A stretch of 64,000 nucleotides of DNA from Fluviicoccus sp. (lineage in GTDB: Bacteria; Pseudomonadota; Gammaproteobacteria; Pseudomonadales; Moraxellaceae): the NCBI RefSeq assembly GCF_030646115.1, contig NZ_JAUSMX010000018.1:1-64000 (forward strand), read 5' to 3'. The translations under genes and the position numbers were made by a program. Below, piece by piece: positions 54,301 to 62,357 of this stretch; within the stretch, counting starts at the first letter, position 1; every line of letters begins with the position of its first letter. The notes under the pieces were generated by a model. It ran no database searches. It saw only the letters and a program-made list of their open reading frames with translations, and was not told where the DNA came from.

Positions 54301-54670
54301 TATCATCCACCAAAAGCCTACACTTCGACGACACCTGTCGCCATAAATCAAATTCGCCTAGAAAAGATTGCCTTCCAGCGAGCTCCCTTTAGAATCAGAA
54401 ACTTAACCGCCAACTCCCCGGTAATTCCCCGGTAATTCCCGGTTTTCAGCGACCGAAATCCAATGGCCGAAACACCATGAAAACTAGCAACACAGACACG
54501 CCTCGTCAACCCTGCCTGCTGCACTAACGGCGTCAGACTCTTAAAGCGCAATACCCGGCCACTTATCATTCCCCATACGCCCATCAACACCCAAAAACCC
54601 CGCTCCTCACCCCTCCCCACCTCAGCTATACTTCCCCCAAACAGCCCCCGCCCTCGGAGCCACCCCCAGC
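54301..54670. other. Region between Sel1 gene and phoH
   Basis: 370 bases without a convincing gene. A 90-codon minus-strand frame (54348-54620) has no recognisable domain. It contains a short tandem repeat, CCCCGGTAATT twice plus a partial copy (54416-54437), and on the plus strand a GCTATACT element (54625-54632) and GGAG (54656-54659) serving phoH. Confidence 0.5.
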
Positions 54671-55753
54671 TTGAACACCACCCTCACCACCATCCGCCAG
54701 CTTCACCTCAGCCCGCCGGACCCTCAGCGCCTCACCGCCCTCTGCGGCCCCCTGCACGAACACCTGAAGCTGATTGAAAACCGCCTCGGCATCCGCATCC
54801 ATCAGCGTGGCCATTTATTCCACTTGCAAGGCCCCCTCACCGCCGTAATGCGCGCCGAACGCCTGCTCACCCAACTGTATAGCGACAGTGCCCTGATCCA
54901 CGAACTGACACCGGACACCATCCACCTCATGCTGCAAACCAGCCAGGACGACTCCGAATTGACCACCGAACCGCTTGTCGTTGAAGAGTCTCCGGCTGAA
55001 CCCGCCGCCGACTTCGCCCTGCGCACCCGCAAGGGCAGTGTCCACCCGCGCGGCGCCAACCAGCGCCAATACGTGGAAAACATCCTCAACCACGACATCA
55101 GCTTCGGCGTCGGACCCGCCGGCACCGGCAAGACTTACCTGGCCGTCGCTGCTGCGGTGGATCAACTGGAGCGCGATGAAATCCGCCGCATCCTGCTGGT
55201 GCGCCCCGCCGTCGAAGCCGGGGAAAAACTGGGCTTCCTGCCCGGCGACCTCACTGAAAAGATCAACCCCTACCTGCGGCCGCTGTACGACGCCCTCTAT
55301 GAAATGCTGGGCTTTGAGCGCGTGGCCAAGCTAATTGAGAAACAGGTGATTGAAGTGGCTCCCCTCGCCTACATGCGCGGCCGCACGCTTAACCACGCCT
55401 TCATCATCCTTGATGAAGGCCAGAACACCACACCGGAACAGATGAAGATGTTCCTGACCCGCCTCGGCTTCGGCTCACGGGCGGTGATTACCGGCGACAT
55501 TACCCAGGTGGACCTGCCGCGCGGCATCCAGTCCGGTCTGGCGCATGCCATCCGCGTGCTGGACAAGGTTCCGGGCATCCACATCACCCGTTTCACCAGC
55601 CGCGACGTGGTGCGGCACCCGCTTGTGCAGCATATTGTGGAAGCCTACGAGGCCTGGGACAAAAAGTCCGACGCCAAACCGGCCGGCCGCCCGCAACGCG
55701 TGAAAGCGGTGGTGGCGTCTGAATCCGAAGAAACCGGGGAGACACCAGCATGA
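54671..55753 (+). CDS. phoH: PhoH-like ATPase (YbeZ)
   Basis: A 360-residue PhoH/YbeZ-family NTPase, thought to act with YbeY in RNA processing. Walker A GPAGTGKT is at 148-155 and Walker B in FIILDEGQNTT; an N-terminal KH-like part precedes. The start is a TTG giving MNTTLTTIRQ with GGAG about 11 bases upstream; no ATG is available at the family's usual start. Its 5' end is the intact copy of the duplication flanking the island, so its original upstream region may have been replaced. It overlaps ybeY by ATGA. Confidence 0.94.
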   Translation: MNTTLTTIRQLHLSPPDPQRLTALCGPLHEHLKLIENRLGIRIHQRGHLFHLQGPLTAVMRAERLLTQLYSDSALIHELTPDTIHLMLQTSQDDSELTTEPLVVEESPAEPAADFALRTRKGSVHPRGANQRQYVENILNHDISFGVGPAGTGKTYLAVAAAVDQLERDEIRRILLVRPAVEAGEKLGFLPGDLTEKINPYLRPLYDALYEMLGFERVAKLIEKQVIEVAPLAYMRGRTLNHAFIILDEGQNTTPEQMKMFLTRLGFGSRAVITGDITQVDLPRGIQSGLAHAIRVLDKVPGIHITRFTSRDVVRHPLVQHIVEAYEAWDKKSDAKPAGRPQRVKAVVASESEETGETPA

Positions 55754-56226
55754 GTCGCGCCCTGTGCACGGTCAGCCTGCAAAAAGCCGCCAAGCATCGT
55801 GACCTGCCGAAACTGGCGGACTTCCGTCTTTGGGTGCAGGCAGCGCTGCAAGGCGCGGGACGTCAAAAGGCCTGCGAAGTGTCGATCCGTCTGGTGGAAG
55901 CTGACGAGAGCCAGGCGCTGAACCTGCAATACCGGGGCAAGGACAAACCCACCAACGTGCTGTCCTTCCCCTCCGACCTGCCGGAAGCCGTGCTCGACAG
56001 CCTGCCGCGTGAACCGCTGGGCGATATCATCATTTGCGTGCCGGTGGTGTATGCCGAGGCGGAAGAAGCGGGCAAGACCTCACAGGCGCACTGGACGCAC
56101 CTGACGGTGCACGGCATATTGCACCTGCTGGGCTTCGACCATATTGAAGATGATGAAGCGGAGGAGATGGAAGGTCTGGAAATACGGATTCTGGACGGGA
56201 TGGGAATTGCCAATCCTTATGAGTAG
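55750..56226 (+). CDS. ybeY: Endoribonuclease YbeY
   Basis: Zinc-dependent endoribonuclease (158 residues) for 16S rRNA 3' maturation and ribosome quality control. The signature H-x3-H-x5-H reads HGILHLLGFDH with His121, His125 and His131. Start coupled to phoH through ATGA. Confidence 0.96.
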   Translation: MSRALCTVSLQKAAKHRDLPKLADFRLWVQAALQGAGRQKACEVSIRLVEADESQALNLQYRGKDKPTNVLSFPSDLPEAVLDSLPREPLGDIIICVPVVYAEAEEAGKTSQAHWTHLTVHGILHLLGFDHIEDDEAEEMEGLEIRILDGMGIANPYE

Positions 56227-56322
56227 AAGGCTTAGGGATTGGCCTGCTTTCCGCCCGAAATACTGGCATTTCCCCCCCGCTCCCTGCACAATCGCCATCC
56301 CGACCATAATTCAACCTGAACC

Positions 56323-57171
56323 ATGAGTGACGACCGAGGAAACGATCAAGGCAAATCCTGGCTGGACCGCCTGACCGGATTGTTGAGCACAGAGCCGCAA
56401 GACCGCCAGGAACTGGCCGAAATCATCCGCAGCGCCGGAATGCGCGGTGTGCTGGACGCTGAAGCCCAGCGCATCATCGAAGCCACGCTGCTGGTCGCCG
56501 ACATGCAGGTTCGTGAAATCATGGTGCCACGCGCACAAATGATCTGCATCCGCGATGACGACGAACCCAAGGACTTCCTGCCGGTCCTGATTGAGTCCGC
56601 CCACTCCCGGTTTCCGGTGCTGGCCGAAGACAACTCCGATGAAGTAGTCGGCATCCTGCTGGCGAAAGATCTGTTGCGGCTCATTATCCAGAAGTCCGAA
56701 CGCTTCAGCATGAAGGACTACCTGCGCCCCGCCTTCTGCATTCCCGAATCGGCCCATATCGACAAGCTGCTCAGCGAATTCCGCGACAAGCAAAGCCACC
56801 TCGCCATTGTGGTGGACGAGTACGGCGGCATTTCCGGGCTGGTGACGCTGGAAGATGCTCTGGAACAGATTGTCGGCGACATCCATGACGAACACGACGA
56901 TGCCGATGAGGATTCGCACTGGATCAGTGAACAGGAAGACGGCACGTGGGTGGTGCAGGCCATAACCCCCATTCCCGATTTCAACGAACAGTTTGACACC
57001 CAATACAGCAACGAGGACTTCGATACCGTGGGCGGCATTGTCCTCAGCGAATTCGAGCGTATGCCCACCATCAACGAATCCATCACCATCAGCCCTTACC
57101 GTTTTACGGTCATGGCCGCCGATGCCCGCATGATCCGTGTGCTCAGGGTCGAAAAAATCCCGCATGATTAA
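56323..57171 (+). CDS. corC: CorC/YbeX-family CBS-domain protein
   Basis: A 282-residue protein with two CBS domains (REIMVPRAQMICI, LLAKDLLRL, SHLAIVVDEYGGISGLVTLED) and a C-terminal CorC_HlyC transporter-associated domain (TVGGIVLSEFERMP). Linked to magnesium/cobalt efflux and ribosome maturation. Its stop lies inside the lnt start (8-base overlap). 96 bases separate it from ybeY. Confidence 0.95.
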   Translation: MSDDRGNDQGKSWLDRLTGLLSTEPQDRQELAEIIRSAGMRGVLDAEAQRIIEATLLVADMQVREIMVPRAQMICIRDDDEPKDFLPVLIESAHSRFPVLAEDNSDEVVGILLAKDLLRLIIQKSERFSMKDYLRPAFCIPESAHIDKLLSEFRDKQSHLAIVVDEYGGISGLVTLEDALEQIVGDIHDEHDDADEDSHWISEQEDGTWVVQAITPIPDFNEQFDTQYSNEDFDTVGGIVLSEFERMPTINESITISPYRFTVMAADARMIRVLRVEKIPHD

Positions 57172-58690
57172 ACTGCTTTCCACCCTGCGCGGCCCTTGGG
57201 CGGCGCCTGTGCTGGCCCTGCTTGCCGGGGCGGTCTTTGTTCTGTCGTTGTCTCCCTTCAATGTCTGGGGGCTGGCGCTGCTGTCCCCCGCCTTGCTGGC
57301 GGAACTGCTGCATGGCCAGCGCCCCGGCCGCGCAGCACGCATCGGCTGGATGTACGGCATCGGCCTGTGGGCCGCCGGGGTATGGTGGCTGTACATTTCC
57401 GTGCATGACTATGGCCACACGCCGGCCTGGCTGTCGGTGATCATGGTGGGTCTGGTGGCTTTGGTCATGGGCTCGTTGACCGGGCTGATGGGTTTCCTGT
57501 ATCGCCGTTTCAACCTCGATCGCCGCGCCCTGCTGACGTTCGCTCCTTTGTTCATCGGCTTCGAGTGGATGCGCAGCTGGCTGTTCACCGGGTTCCCGTG
57601 GCTCTATACCGGCTATGCCTTCCTCGACACGCCGCTGGAGCATTACGCGCCGTTGCTGGGGGTGTTTGGCGTGGGGTTGCTGGCCATTGTCAGCGCCCAG
57701 TCGGCGGCGGCGCTGCTGAAGACCGGCGGTCGCGCCTGGATGGCGGCGATATTGGCCGCGCTGGTGTGGGGCGGCAGCTTTGCCCTGTCACAGCATGTCT
57801 GGAGCAAACCGGACCTGCAACGGCAACTCAGCCTGAGCATCATCCAGGGCAATATTCCGCAAGACATGAAATGGCAGATGGAGTGGCGTGACAAGACGCT
57901 GGACATCTACCGCCAGTGGTCGAAAAACGAATGGGGCCGCGATCTGGTGATCTGGCCGGAAGCGGCGGTGCCGATGTTCCAGTACGAGGCCGCCGAGTTC
58001 CTGTCCGAGATGGAAAACAACGCGCTGACCGCGCACAGCACGCTGGTGACCGGCATTCCCTTTGCCGATCTCCGGCGGCTCGACAAGGCGGGCATTCCGC
58101 CGTTCTACAACAGCGTGGCGGCCATCGGTCAGGGCTATGGCTTGTACTTCAAGCAACGGCTGGTGCCGTTCGGGGAATACATTCCCTTTGAAAGCCTGCT
58201 GCGCAACACCATTCCCTTCTTCAGCCGCGACATGTCCAGTTTCAGCGCCGGCACGCCGGGCCAGATGCCGTTGATGGTGGGGAACTACCGGGCCGGGGCC
58301 GCCATCTGCTACGAAGTGGCTTATCCGGAACTGACGCGGCGCAATGCAACAGATGCCGACTTCCTGATCACGGTCAGCAACGACGGCTGGTTCGGGCATT
58401 CCATCGGCCCCGACCAGCATTTGCAGATGGTGCGCATGCGCTCGCTGGAAACCGGCAAATGGTTTGTGCGCGCCACCAACAACGGCATTTCGGCCATTAT
58501 CAATGAGCACGGCCGGATTGTGGCGCAAGTGCCGCAATTCAAGCGCACTGTGTTGCGCGGCACGGTGTACATGACCTCGGACAAGACGCCGTATCTGCGT
58601 TGGGGCTATGCCCCGGTGATGCTGCTGGCGGGATTGATGCTGGCGGCGGGGGTTTGGCGTGTGAGAAGTGGGCAATCGGATGTCTTGTAG
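57164..58690 (+). CDS. lnt: Apolipoprotein N-acyltransferase
   Basis: Inner-membrane enzyme (508 residues) that adds the third acyl chain to lipoproteins. The N-terminal part has about six membrane helices, then a nitrilase domain with catalytic triad Glu266 (WPEAAVP), Lys330 (YFKQRLVPFGEY) and Cys382 (AAICYEV). A C-terminal membrane helix follows. The ATG overlapping the corC stop is chosen; the upstream alternative lies inside corC. Confidence 0.96.
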   Translation: MIKLLSTLRGPWAAPVLALLAGAVFVLSLSPFNVWGLALLSPALLAELLHGQRPGRAARIGWMYGIGLWAAGVWWLYISVHDYGHTPAWLSVIMVGLVALVMGSLTGLMGFLYRRFNLDRRALLTFAPLFIGFEWMRSWLFTGFPWLYTGYAFLDTPLEHYAPLLGVFGVGLLAIVSAQSAAALLKTGGRAWMAAILAALVWGGSFALSQHVWSKPDLQRQLSLSIIQGNIPQDMKWQMEWRDKTLDIYRQWSKNEWGRDLVIWPEAAVPMFQYEAAEFLSEMENNALTAHSTLVTGIPFADLRRLDKAGIPPFYNSVAAIGQGYGLYFKQRLVPFGEYIPFESLLRNTIPFFSRDMSSFSAGTPGQMPLMVGNYRAGAAICYEVAYPELTRRNATDADFLITVSNDGWFGHSIGPDQHLQMVRMRSLETGKWFVRATNNGISAIINEHGRIVAQVPQFKRTVLRGTVYMTSDKTPYLRWGYAPVMLLAGLMLAAGVWRVRSGQSDVL

Positions 58691-58755
58691 GTCGGGTTTC
58701 AACCCGACAACAGTCTCCGACCGAAGGGCATTGTCGGGCTGAAGCCCGACCTACA
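58686..58755. repeat. 70-bp palindromic GTAGGTCGGG repeat
   Basis: 25-base arms 58686-58710 and 58731-58755 are inverted repeats with two mismatches, each arm also self-complementary (GTCGGGTTTCAACCCGAC). This is a dispersed REP-like sequence type; it overlaps the lnt stop and follows that gene. Confidence 0.8.
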
Positions 58756-58844
58756 GGCGGGTGCGCCCTACTTCCGCCAGACGCTGTTCTGTTCGTTTTC
58801 TTGCCACCGACATGTCTGTCAACGAGGGCGCACGCAGTTCGCCC

Positions 58845-59882
58845 CTACGCTGTGATCCTGGCGTGGATGGTGTTCCAGCCCGCCTCAATTTCCCCCACCA
58901 CACGCTGCATCACCTCCTCCGCTGACACCACATCGCGAATCAAGCCCTGCGACTGGCCGATGAACTGCATGCCCTGCTCCAGGTCGCCCTGCTGGGTGGC
59001 GGCCTGCAGCCGCGGCGCGGCGGCACCAAACAGGGCCAGCATGCGAATCTTGGTTGGATCCAGCAGCAAGCCCGCCAGCACTTTCCAGATCGGCACCGCC
59101 AGCGCGCGGGCGGCCAGCATGGCGTGCCATGCGGCGGGTATAATGCCCATCGGCTTGCGGGTCAGCTTTTCAGCAATGGGGGTTTTCATGTAGCGGGCGT
59201 TGAGGCCGTCAAAATGGGGGGAATAGATGGTGTCGTGCTGATCCTTGTCCACTACAGCCTGCTTGGTGCGGGCATGCACCGGACTTTCAGCACAGGTGGC
59301 AAAGCGCGAGCCCATGGCTATGGCGTCCGCCCCCAGCGCCAGCGCCGCCAGCAAACCGCGCTGGTCGGCAAAACCGCCGCAACCGATCACCGGAATCTTC
59401 ACCGCATCGGCAATGGCCGGCACCAGCACCAGCGAGGTGACTTCACCGCCATGCGCCGCCGCTTCATGGCCGGTCACCAGCAAGGCATCCACGCCTTGCG
59501 CCTGCGCCGCCAGCGCGTGTTTCGCCGTGGTCACGGTGGCGATGGCCTTGCCGCCGTAGGCATGGCAGCCCGCAATCAACCAGTCGCCCTTGCCCAGTGA
59601 AAAGTTGATCACCGGCACCTTCTCCTGCAGCGCCACTTCGGCGTTTTCCTTGGCGCCGGGCATGATCAGCGCACAATTCACCCCGAACGGCTGGTCTGTG
59701 AGTTCACGCACGCGGCGGATGGAGGCGCGGGTCTGTTCCGGATTAAGGGGGCCGAGGGCGAGGATGCCCAGACCCCCGGCATTGCAGACGGCGGCGACCA
59801 GCTCCGGGGTGGAAATCCAGCTCATGCCGGGCAGGATCACGGGATAACGGATGCCGAGCAGTTCGGTGATGCGGGTTTTCAT
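58845..59882 (-). CDS. Nitronate monooxygenase-family FMN enzyme
   Basis: A 345-residue TIM-barrel flavoprotein of the 2-nitropropane dioxygenase/NMO family. Visible signatures are the N-terminal ILPGMSWISTPELVAAVCNAGGLG, the VTGHEAAAHGG loop with the histidine used as base in NMOs, and IGCGGFADQRG plus ALALGADAIAMGSRF for FMN phosphate binding. It may oxidise alkyl nitronates; relatives include enoyl reductase-like proteins. The ribosome-binding site is weak. Confidence 0.88.
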   Translation of the reverse strand: MKTRITELLGIRYPVILPGMSWISTPELVAAVCNAGGLGILALGPLNPEQTRASIRRVRELTDQPFGVNCALIMPGAKENAEVALQEKVPVINFSLGKGDWLIAGCHAYGGKAIATVTTAKHALAAQAQGVDALLVTGHEAAAHGGEVTSLVLVPAIADAVKIPVIGCGGFADQRGLLAALALGADAIAMGSRFATCAESPVHARTKQAVVDKDQHDTIYSPHFDGLNARYMKTPIAEKLTRKPMGIIPAAWHAMLAARALAVPIWKVLAGLLLDPTKIRMLALFGAAAPRLQAATQQGDLEQGMQFIGQSQGLIRDVVSAEEVMQRVVGEIEAGWNTIHARITA

Positions 59883-59954
59883 GGCAAGTCTGCGCCTGAC
59901 AGAGGGTTCAGGCGCTATTTGTAACAGAGCGGACGCTTGGTTGGGAAGTGTGGA

Positions 59955-61367
59955 TCAGGCCACGCCTTCCGGCTCCACCCCCAAAACCGCTTCCAGCTCT
60001 TCCAGTACCTCCCGGCTGTACACCGCCAGCCGTTGCAAGTGCGGCAAGGCATCGCGGCAGCCGATGAAGCCGAAGTTCAGCGTATCGACATAGCTGACCA
60101 CCGTGATGTTCAGCGCATAGCCCTTGAACGGTATCGACAGCGGGAAATAGGAGTCCATGCGGTAGCCCCGGAAATACAACGGTTTCTCCGGCCCCGGCAC
60201 ATTGGAAATGGCGACATTGAAGGCCGGACGCACCCGCCCCGCCGCGCCCGGAATCTGTGACAGCAGCATCGGCGCCATCAGCAGGCCGGTAAACTGGATG
60301 ATGGCGTCCTTCGACATGCCTTGCAGTTGCTCCTTGGCGTGCGTGGTCGAGGTGACAATGGCATTCACCCGTTCCAGCGGATCGGCGATATCGGTCGCCA
60401 GCGAGGCGAGGATCGCCCCCACCGCATTGCCGCCGCCCGGATCATCCTTAGGCCGGACATTTACCGGGAGCATGGCTGTCAGGGCATCGGCAGGCAGTTT
60501 CTCCTGTTCAAGCAGGAATCGCCGCAACGCCCCCGAACACAGCGCCAGGACCACATCATTCATGGTGCCGTGACAGGCGCGGGCGACACGTTTGAGACGC
60601 TCCACCGGGAATTGCTGGGTGGCGAAACGACGGTTGCGGCTGATCTTCTGGTTGAGCGGGGACAGCGGCGCCTGCATCGGCGCAACCAGTTGCTGGTCAT
60701 GCTTGCGGGCGGACCGGATGACCGCCAGCAGGGCCGAGGCGGCGCTGCGCGAGGTTTCCAGCTGACCCTGCATGCCGTTCCACAGCGCTTCCAGCGTCGG
60801 CGGCTGCTCTTCCCGTTTTTCGCGGGGGTTGCGCGGCAGGGGCGGAATCAGGTGGAACATCGGGGTGCGGCGATCGGCGGGGTCGCTGGACAGGCTGCGC
60901 GACAAAATCTTGATGCCGGTATAACCGTCCACCAGCGCGTGATGCACCTTGAAGTAAATCGCGAAACGACCGCCCTCCAGCCCCTCGATGAAATGCACTT
61001 CCCAGGGCGGACGATGGAAGTCGATGTTGTGGCTGTGCAGGCGCGACACCAGGATGCCCAGTTCGCGCTCATCACCCGGCACGGGCAGTGCGGAACGGCG
61101 CACATGGTATTCCACGTCGAAATTGCGGTCTTCCACCCACGACTGCAACGGGTGGGTCAGCAGGTCGGGGTGACGCAGCTTGAGGTTCCACGGCGCATAG
61201 ACGGTAGTGTCATGACGAACCTCCTCCATCAGTTGCCGCAGGAAATCCGGAGATGCGTCGGCGGGCGGGATGAAGGTCATCAGGCCGCCGACATGCATCA
61301 TCGATTCACGGGTTTCACCGGCCAGGAACGACCAGTCCAGACTGTTGAGACGTTTTGACGCGGCCAT
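59955..61367 (-). CDS. WS/DGAT-type wax ester synthase/acyltransferase
   Basis: A 470-residue bifunctional wax ester synthase/diacylglycerol acyltransferase-family protein that transfers acyl-CoA chains to alcohols or diacylglycerol for storage lipids. The catalytic motif HHALVDG is at 142-148; other family segments are PLSPLNQKIS, NVRPKDDPGGGNAVG and NVAISNVPGPEKPLY. The start MAASKRLNSLD has AAGGAA upstream. Consistent with a lipid-storing member of the Pseudomonadales. Confidence 0.92.
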   Translation of the reverse strand: MAASKRLNSLDWSFLAGETRESMMHVGGLMTFIPPADASPDFLRQLMEEVRHDTTVYAPWNLKLRHPDLLTHPLQSWVEDRNFDVEYHVRRSALPVPGDERELGILVSRLHSHNIDFHRPPWEVHFIEGLEGGRFAIYFKVHHALVDGYTGIKILSRSLSSDPADRRTPMFHLIPPLPRNPREKREEQPPTLEALWNGMQGQLETSRSAASALLAVIRSARKHDQQLVAPMQAPLSPLNQKISRNRRFATQQFPVERLKRVARACHGTMNDVVLALCSGALRRFLLEQEKLPADALTAMLPVNVRPKDDPGGGNAVGAILASLATDIADPLERVNAIVTSTTHAKEQLQGMSKDAIIQFTGLLMAPMLLSQIPGAAGRVRPAFNVAISNVPGPEKPLYFRGYRMDSYFPLSIPFKGYALNITVVSYVDTLNFGFIGCRDALPHLQRLAVYSREVLEELEAVLGVEPEGVA

Positions 61368-61463
61368 GGTTTTTTTCCTTATGCGGACCGTCGGAATGTG
61401 GATCGAGAGTAGCAAGGCCGGGACCGGTGCTCAAGTCATGAAAGCGCGGGCGGGTGCGCCGGG

Positions 61464-61522
61464 TGCGACAATATGTCGCAGGCGGTGGGCAGTCCATTAT
61501 CCTTATAATTCATATGTGAATT
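61464..61522 (+). promoter_or_regulatory. Palindromic site and -10 box upstream of tonB-like gene
   Basis: TGCGACA-ATA-TGTCGCA (61464-61480) is a perfect inverted repeat. A perfect TATAAT follows at 61504-61509 without a -35 box, and a second inverted repeat AATTCA-TATG-TGAATT (61507-61522) overlaps the expected transcription start. The first site is centred about 42-44 bases before that start, the position of class II activator sites. Confidence 0.5.
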
Positions 61523-61567
61523 ACGCCGCATGGATGACGTCGATCCCGCAACCGGAGACTGAAACCC

Positions 61568-62308
61568 GTGCATGCCGCCCTCGAAGACCGCTGTTCGCTG
61601 TGCCAGCCGCCGAAAAGCCCGGGAATCGGCGGGCCTTTGCTGCTGGCCATCGGTTTGCACGCGGCGCTGCTGGCCTGGCCCGGCTCGCCGGTTGTCATGC
61701 CCAAGCCGCAACACGAAATCCGGCTGCTGACGACGCTGGTCACGCCAGCCAATGCTCCGGCCGCACAAAGCATCCGGCGGGAAGCTGTTGCGACGCATCC
61801 CGCCGGATCCAACACATCGGCGTCATCGTTTTCACCAGTCCCACGCCTGAAAACCACTGCTGACAGCCCTCATCTGATGACAACCGCCGACGGCGGCATC
61901 CCCTCACCCGCTGTTGCGACGGTCGCGACGGACACCTTCCCGGAACAGGCCGACATCACGACTCCTGCCGCTGCCGCCCAATCCCAGCCCGGAATCACAA
62001 GCTCTGCGACAGCTGAGACAACGCCGCTAGAGCTGGCTGACCTGAATGTCGTCTGCCCGCAGCAACCCACGCCTGTGTACCCCTTGGCCTCCCGGCGTTT
62101 GCATGAAACCGGCCAGGTGGTGCTGAAAGTCGCCCTCGACAACGCCGGGCGCATCCTCAGCAGCGAAATCCGCCAGTCCTCCGGCTCCGGCCGCCTGGAC
62201 CGCGCCGCTCAGGAAACCGTCAGGGCCTGGCGCTGCCAACCGGCCCGCCGCGACGGTCAGGCGGTGGCCGCCGTCGCCCTGCAACGCTTCGAGTTCGCCC
62301 TGCAATGA
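61568..62308 (+). CDS. TonB-family energy-transducing protein
   Basis: A 246-residue protein with one N-terminal membrane helix (GGPLLLAIGLHAALLAWPG), a long Ala/Thr/Pro-rich periplasmic linker and a C-terminal TonB domain (PVYPLASRRLHETGQVVLKVALDNAG...SSGSGRLDRAAQETVRAWRCQPA). It starts with GTG; no ATG is in frame nearby and GGAGA precedes at about 12 bases. It likely serves the copper receptor encoded next. ExbB/ExbD genes are not in the window. Confidence 0.85.
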   Translation: MHAALEDRCSLCQPPKSPGIGGPLLLAIGLHAALLAWPGSPVVMPKPQHEIRLLTTLVTPANAPAAQSIRREAVATHPAGSNTSASSFSPVPRLKTTADSPHLMTTADGGIPSPAVATVATDTFPEQADITTPAAAAQSQPGITSSATAETTPLELADLNVVCPQQPTPVYPLASRRLHETGQVVLKVALDNAGRILSSEIRQSSGSGRLDRAAQETVRAWRCQPARRDGQAVAAVALQRFEFALQ

Positions 62309-62357
62309 CGGACTCCGCCCCGAATTCCCCTAACCCCCTTGTCACAGGAATACTTCC

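Larger units (their letters stand above)
51318..54667. mobile_element. AT-rich island with integron-cassette features
   Basis: A 3.35-kb segment bounded by two copies of the phoH 5' end. Its base composition is visibly richer in A+T than both flanks. It carries three genes on the minus strand (DUF1016 fragment, NTF2+DUF4241 protein, Sel1 protein) and one attC site. No integrase, transposase or terminal inverted repeats were found. The flanking direct repeats would fit single-crossover integration of a circle carrying a phoH fragment, or capture of DNA from a related strain. Confidence 0.65.

Noticed and set aside
54401-54407. GTTAAGT (minus strand) as a second attC core site upstream of the Sel1 gene
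   Set aside because: No matching R'' box or complementary arm was found within 250 bases.
54348-54620. A 90-codon minus-strand frame next to phoH
   Set aside because: No domain was recognised, it spans a short tandem repeat and the phoH upstream elements, and codon use gives no support.
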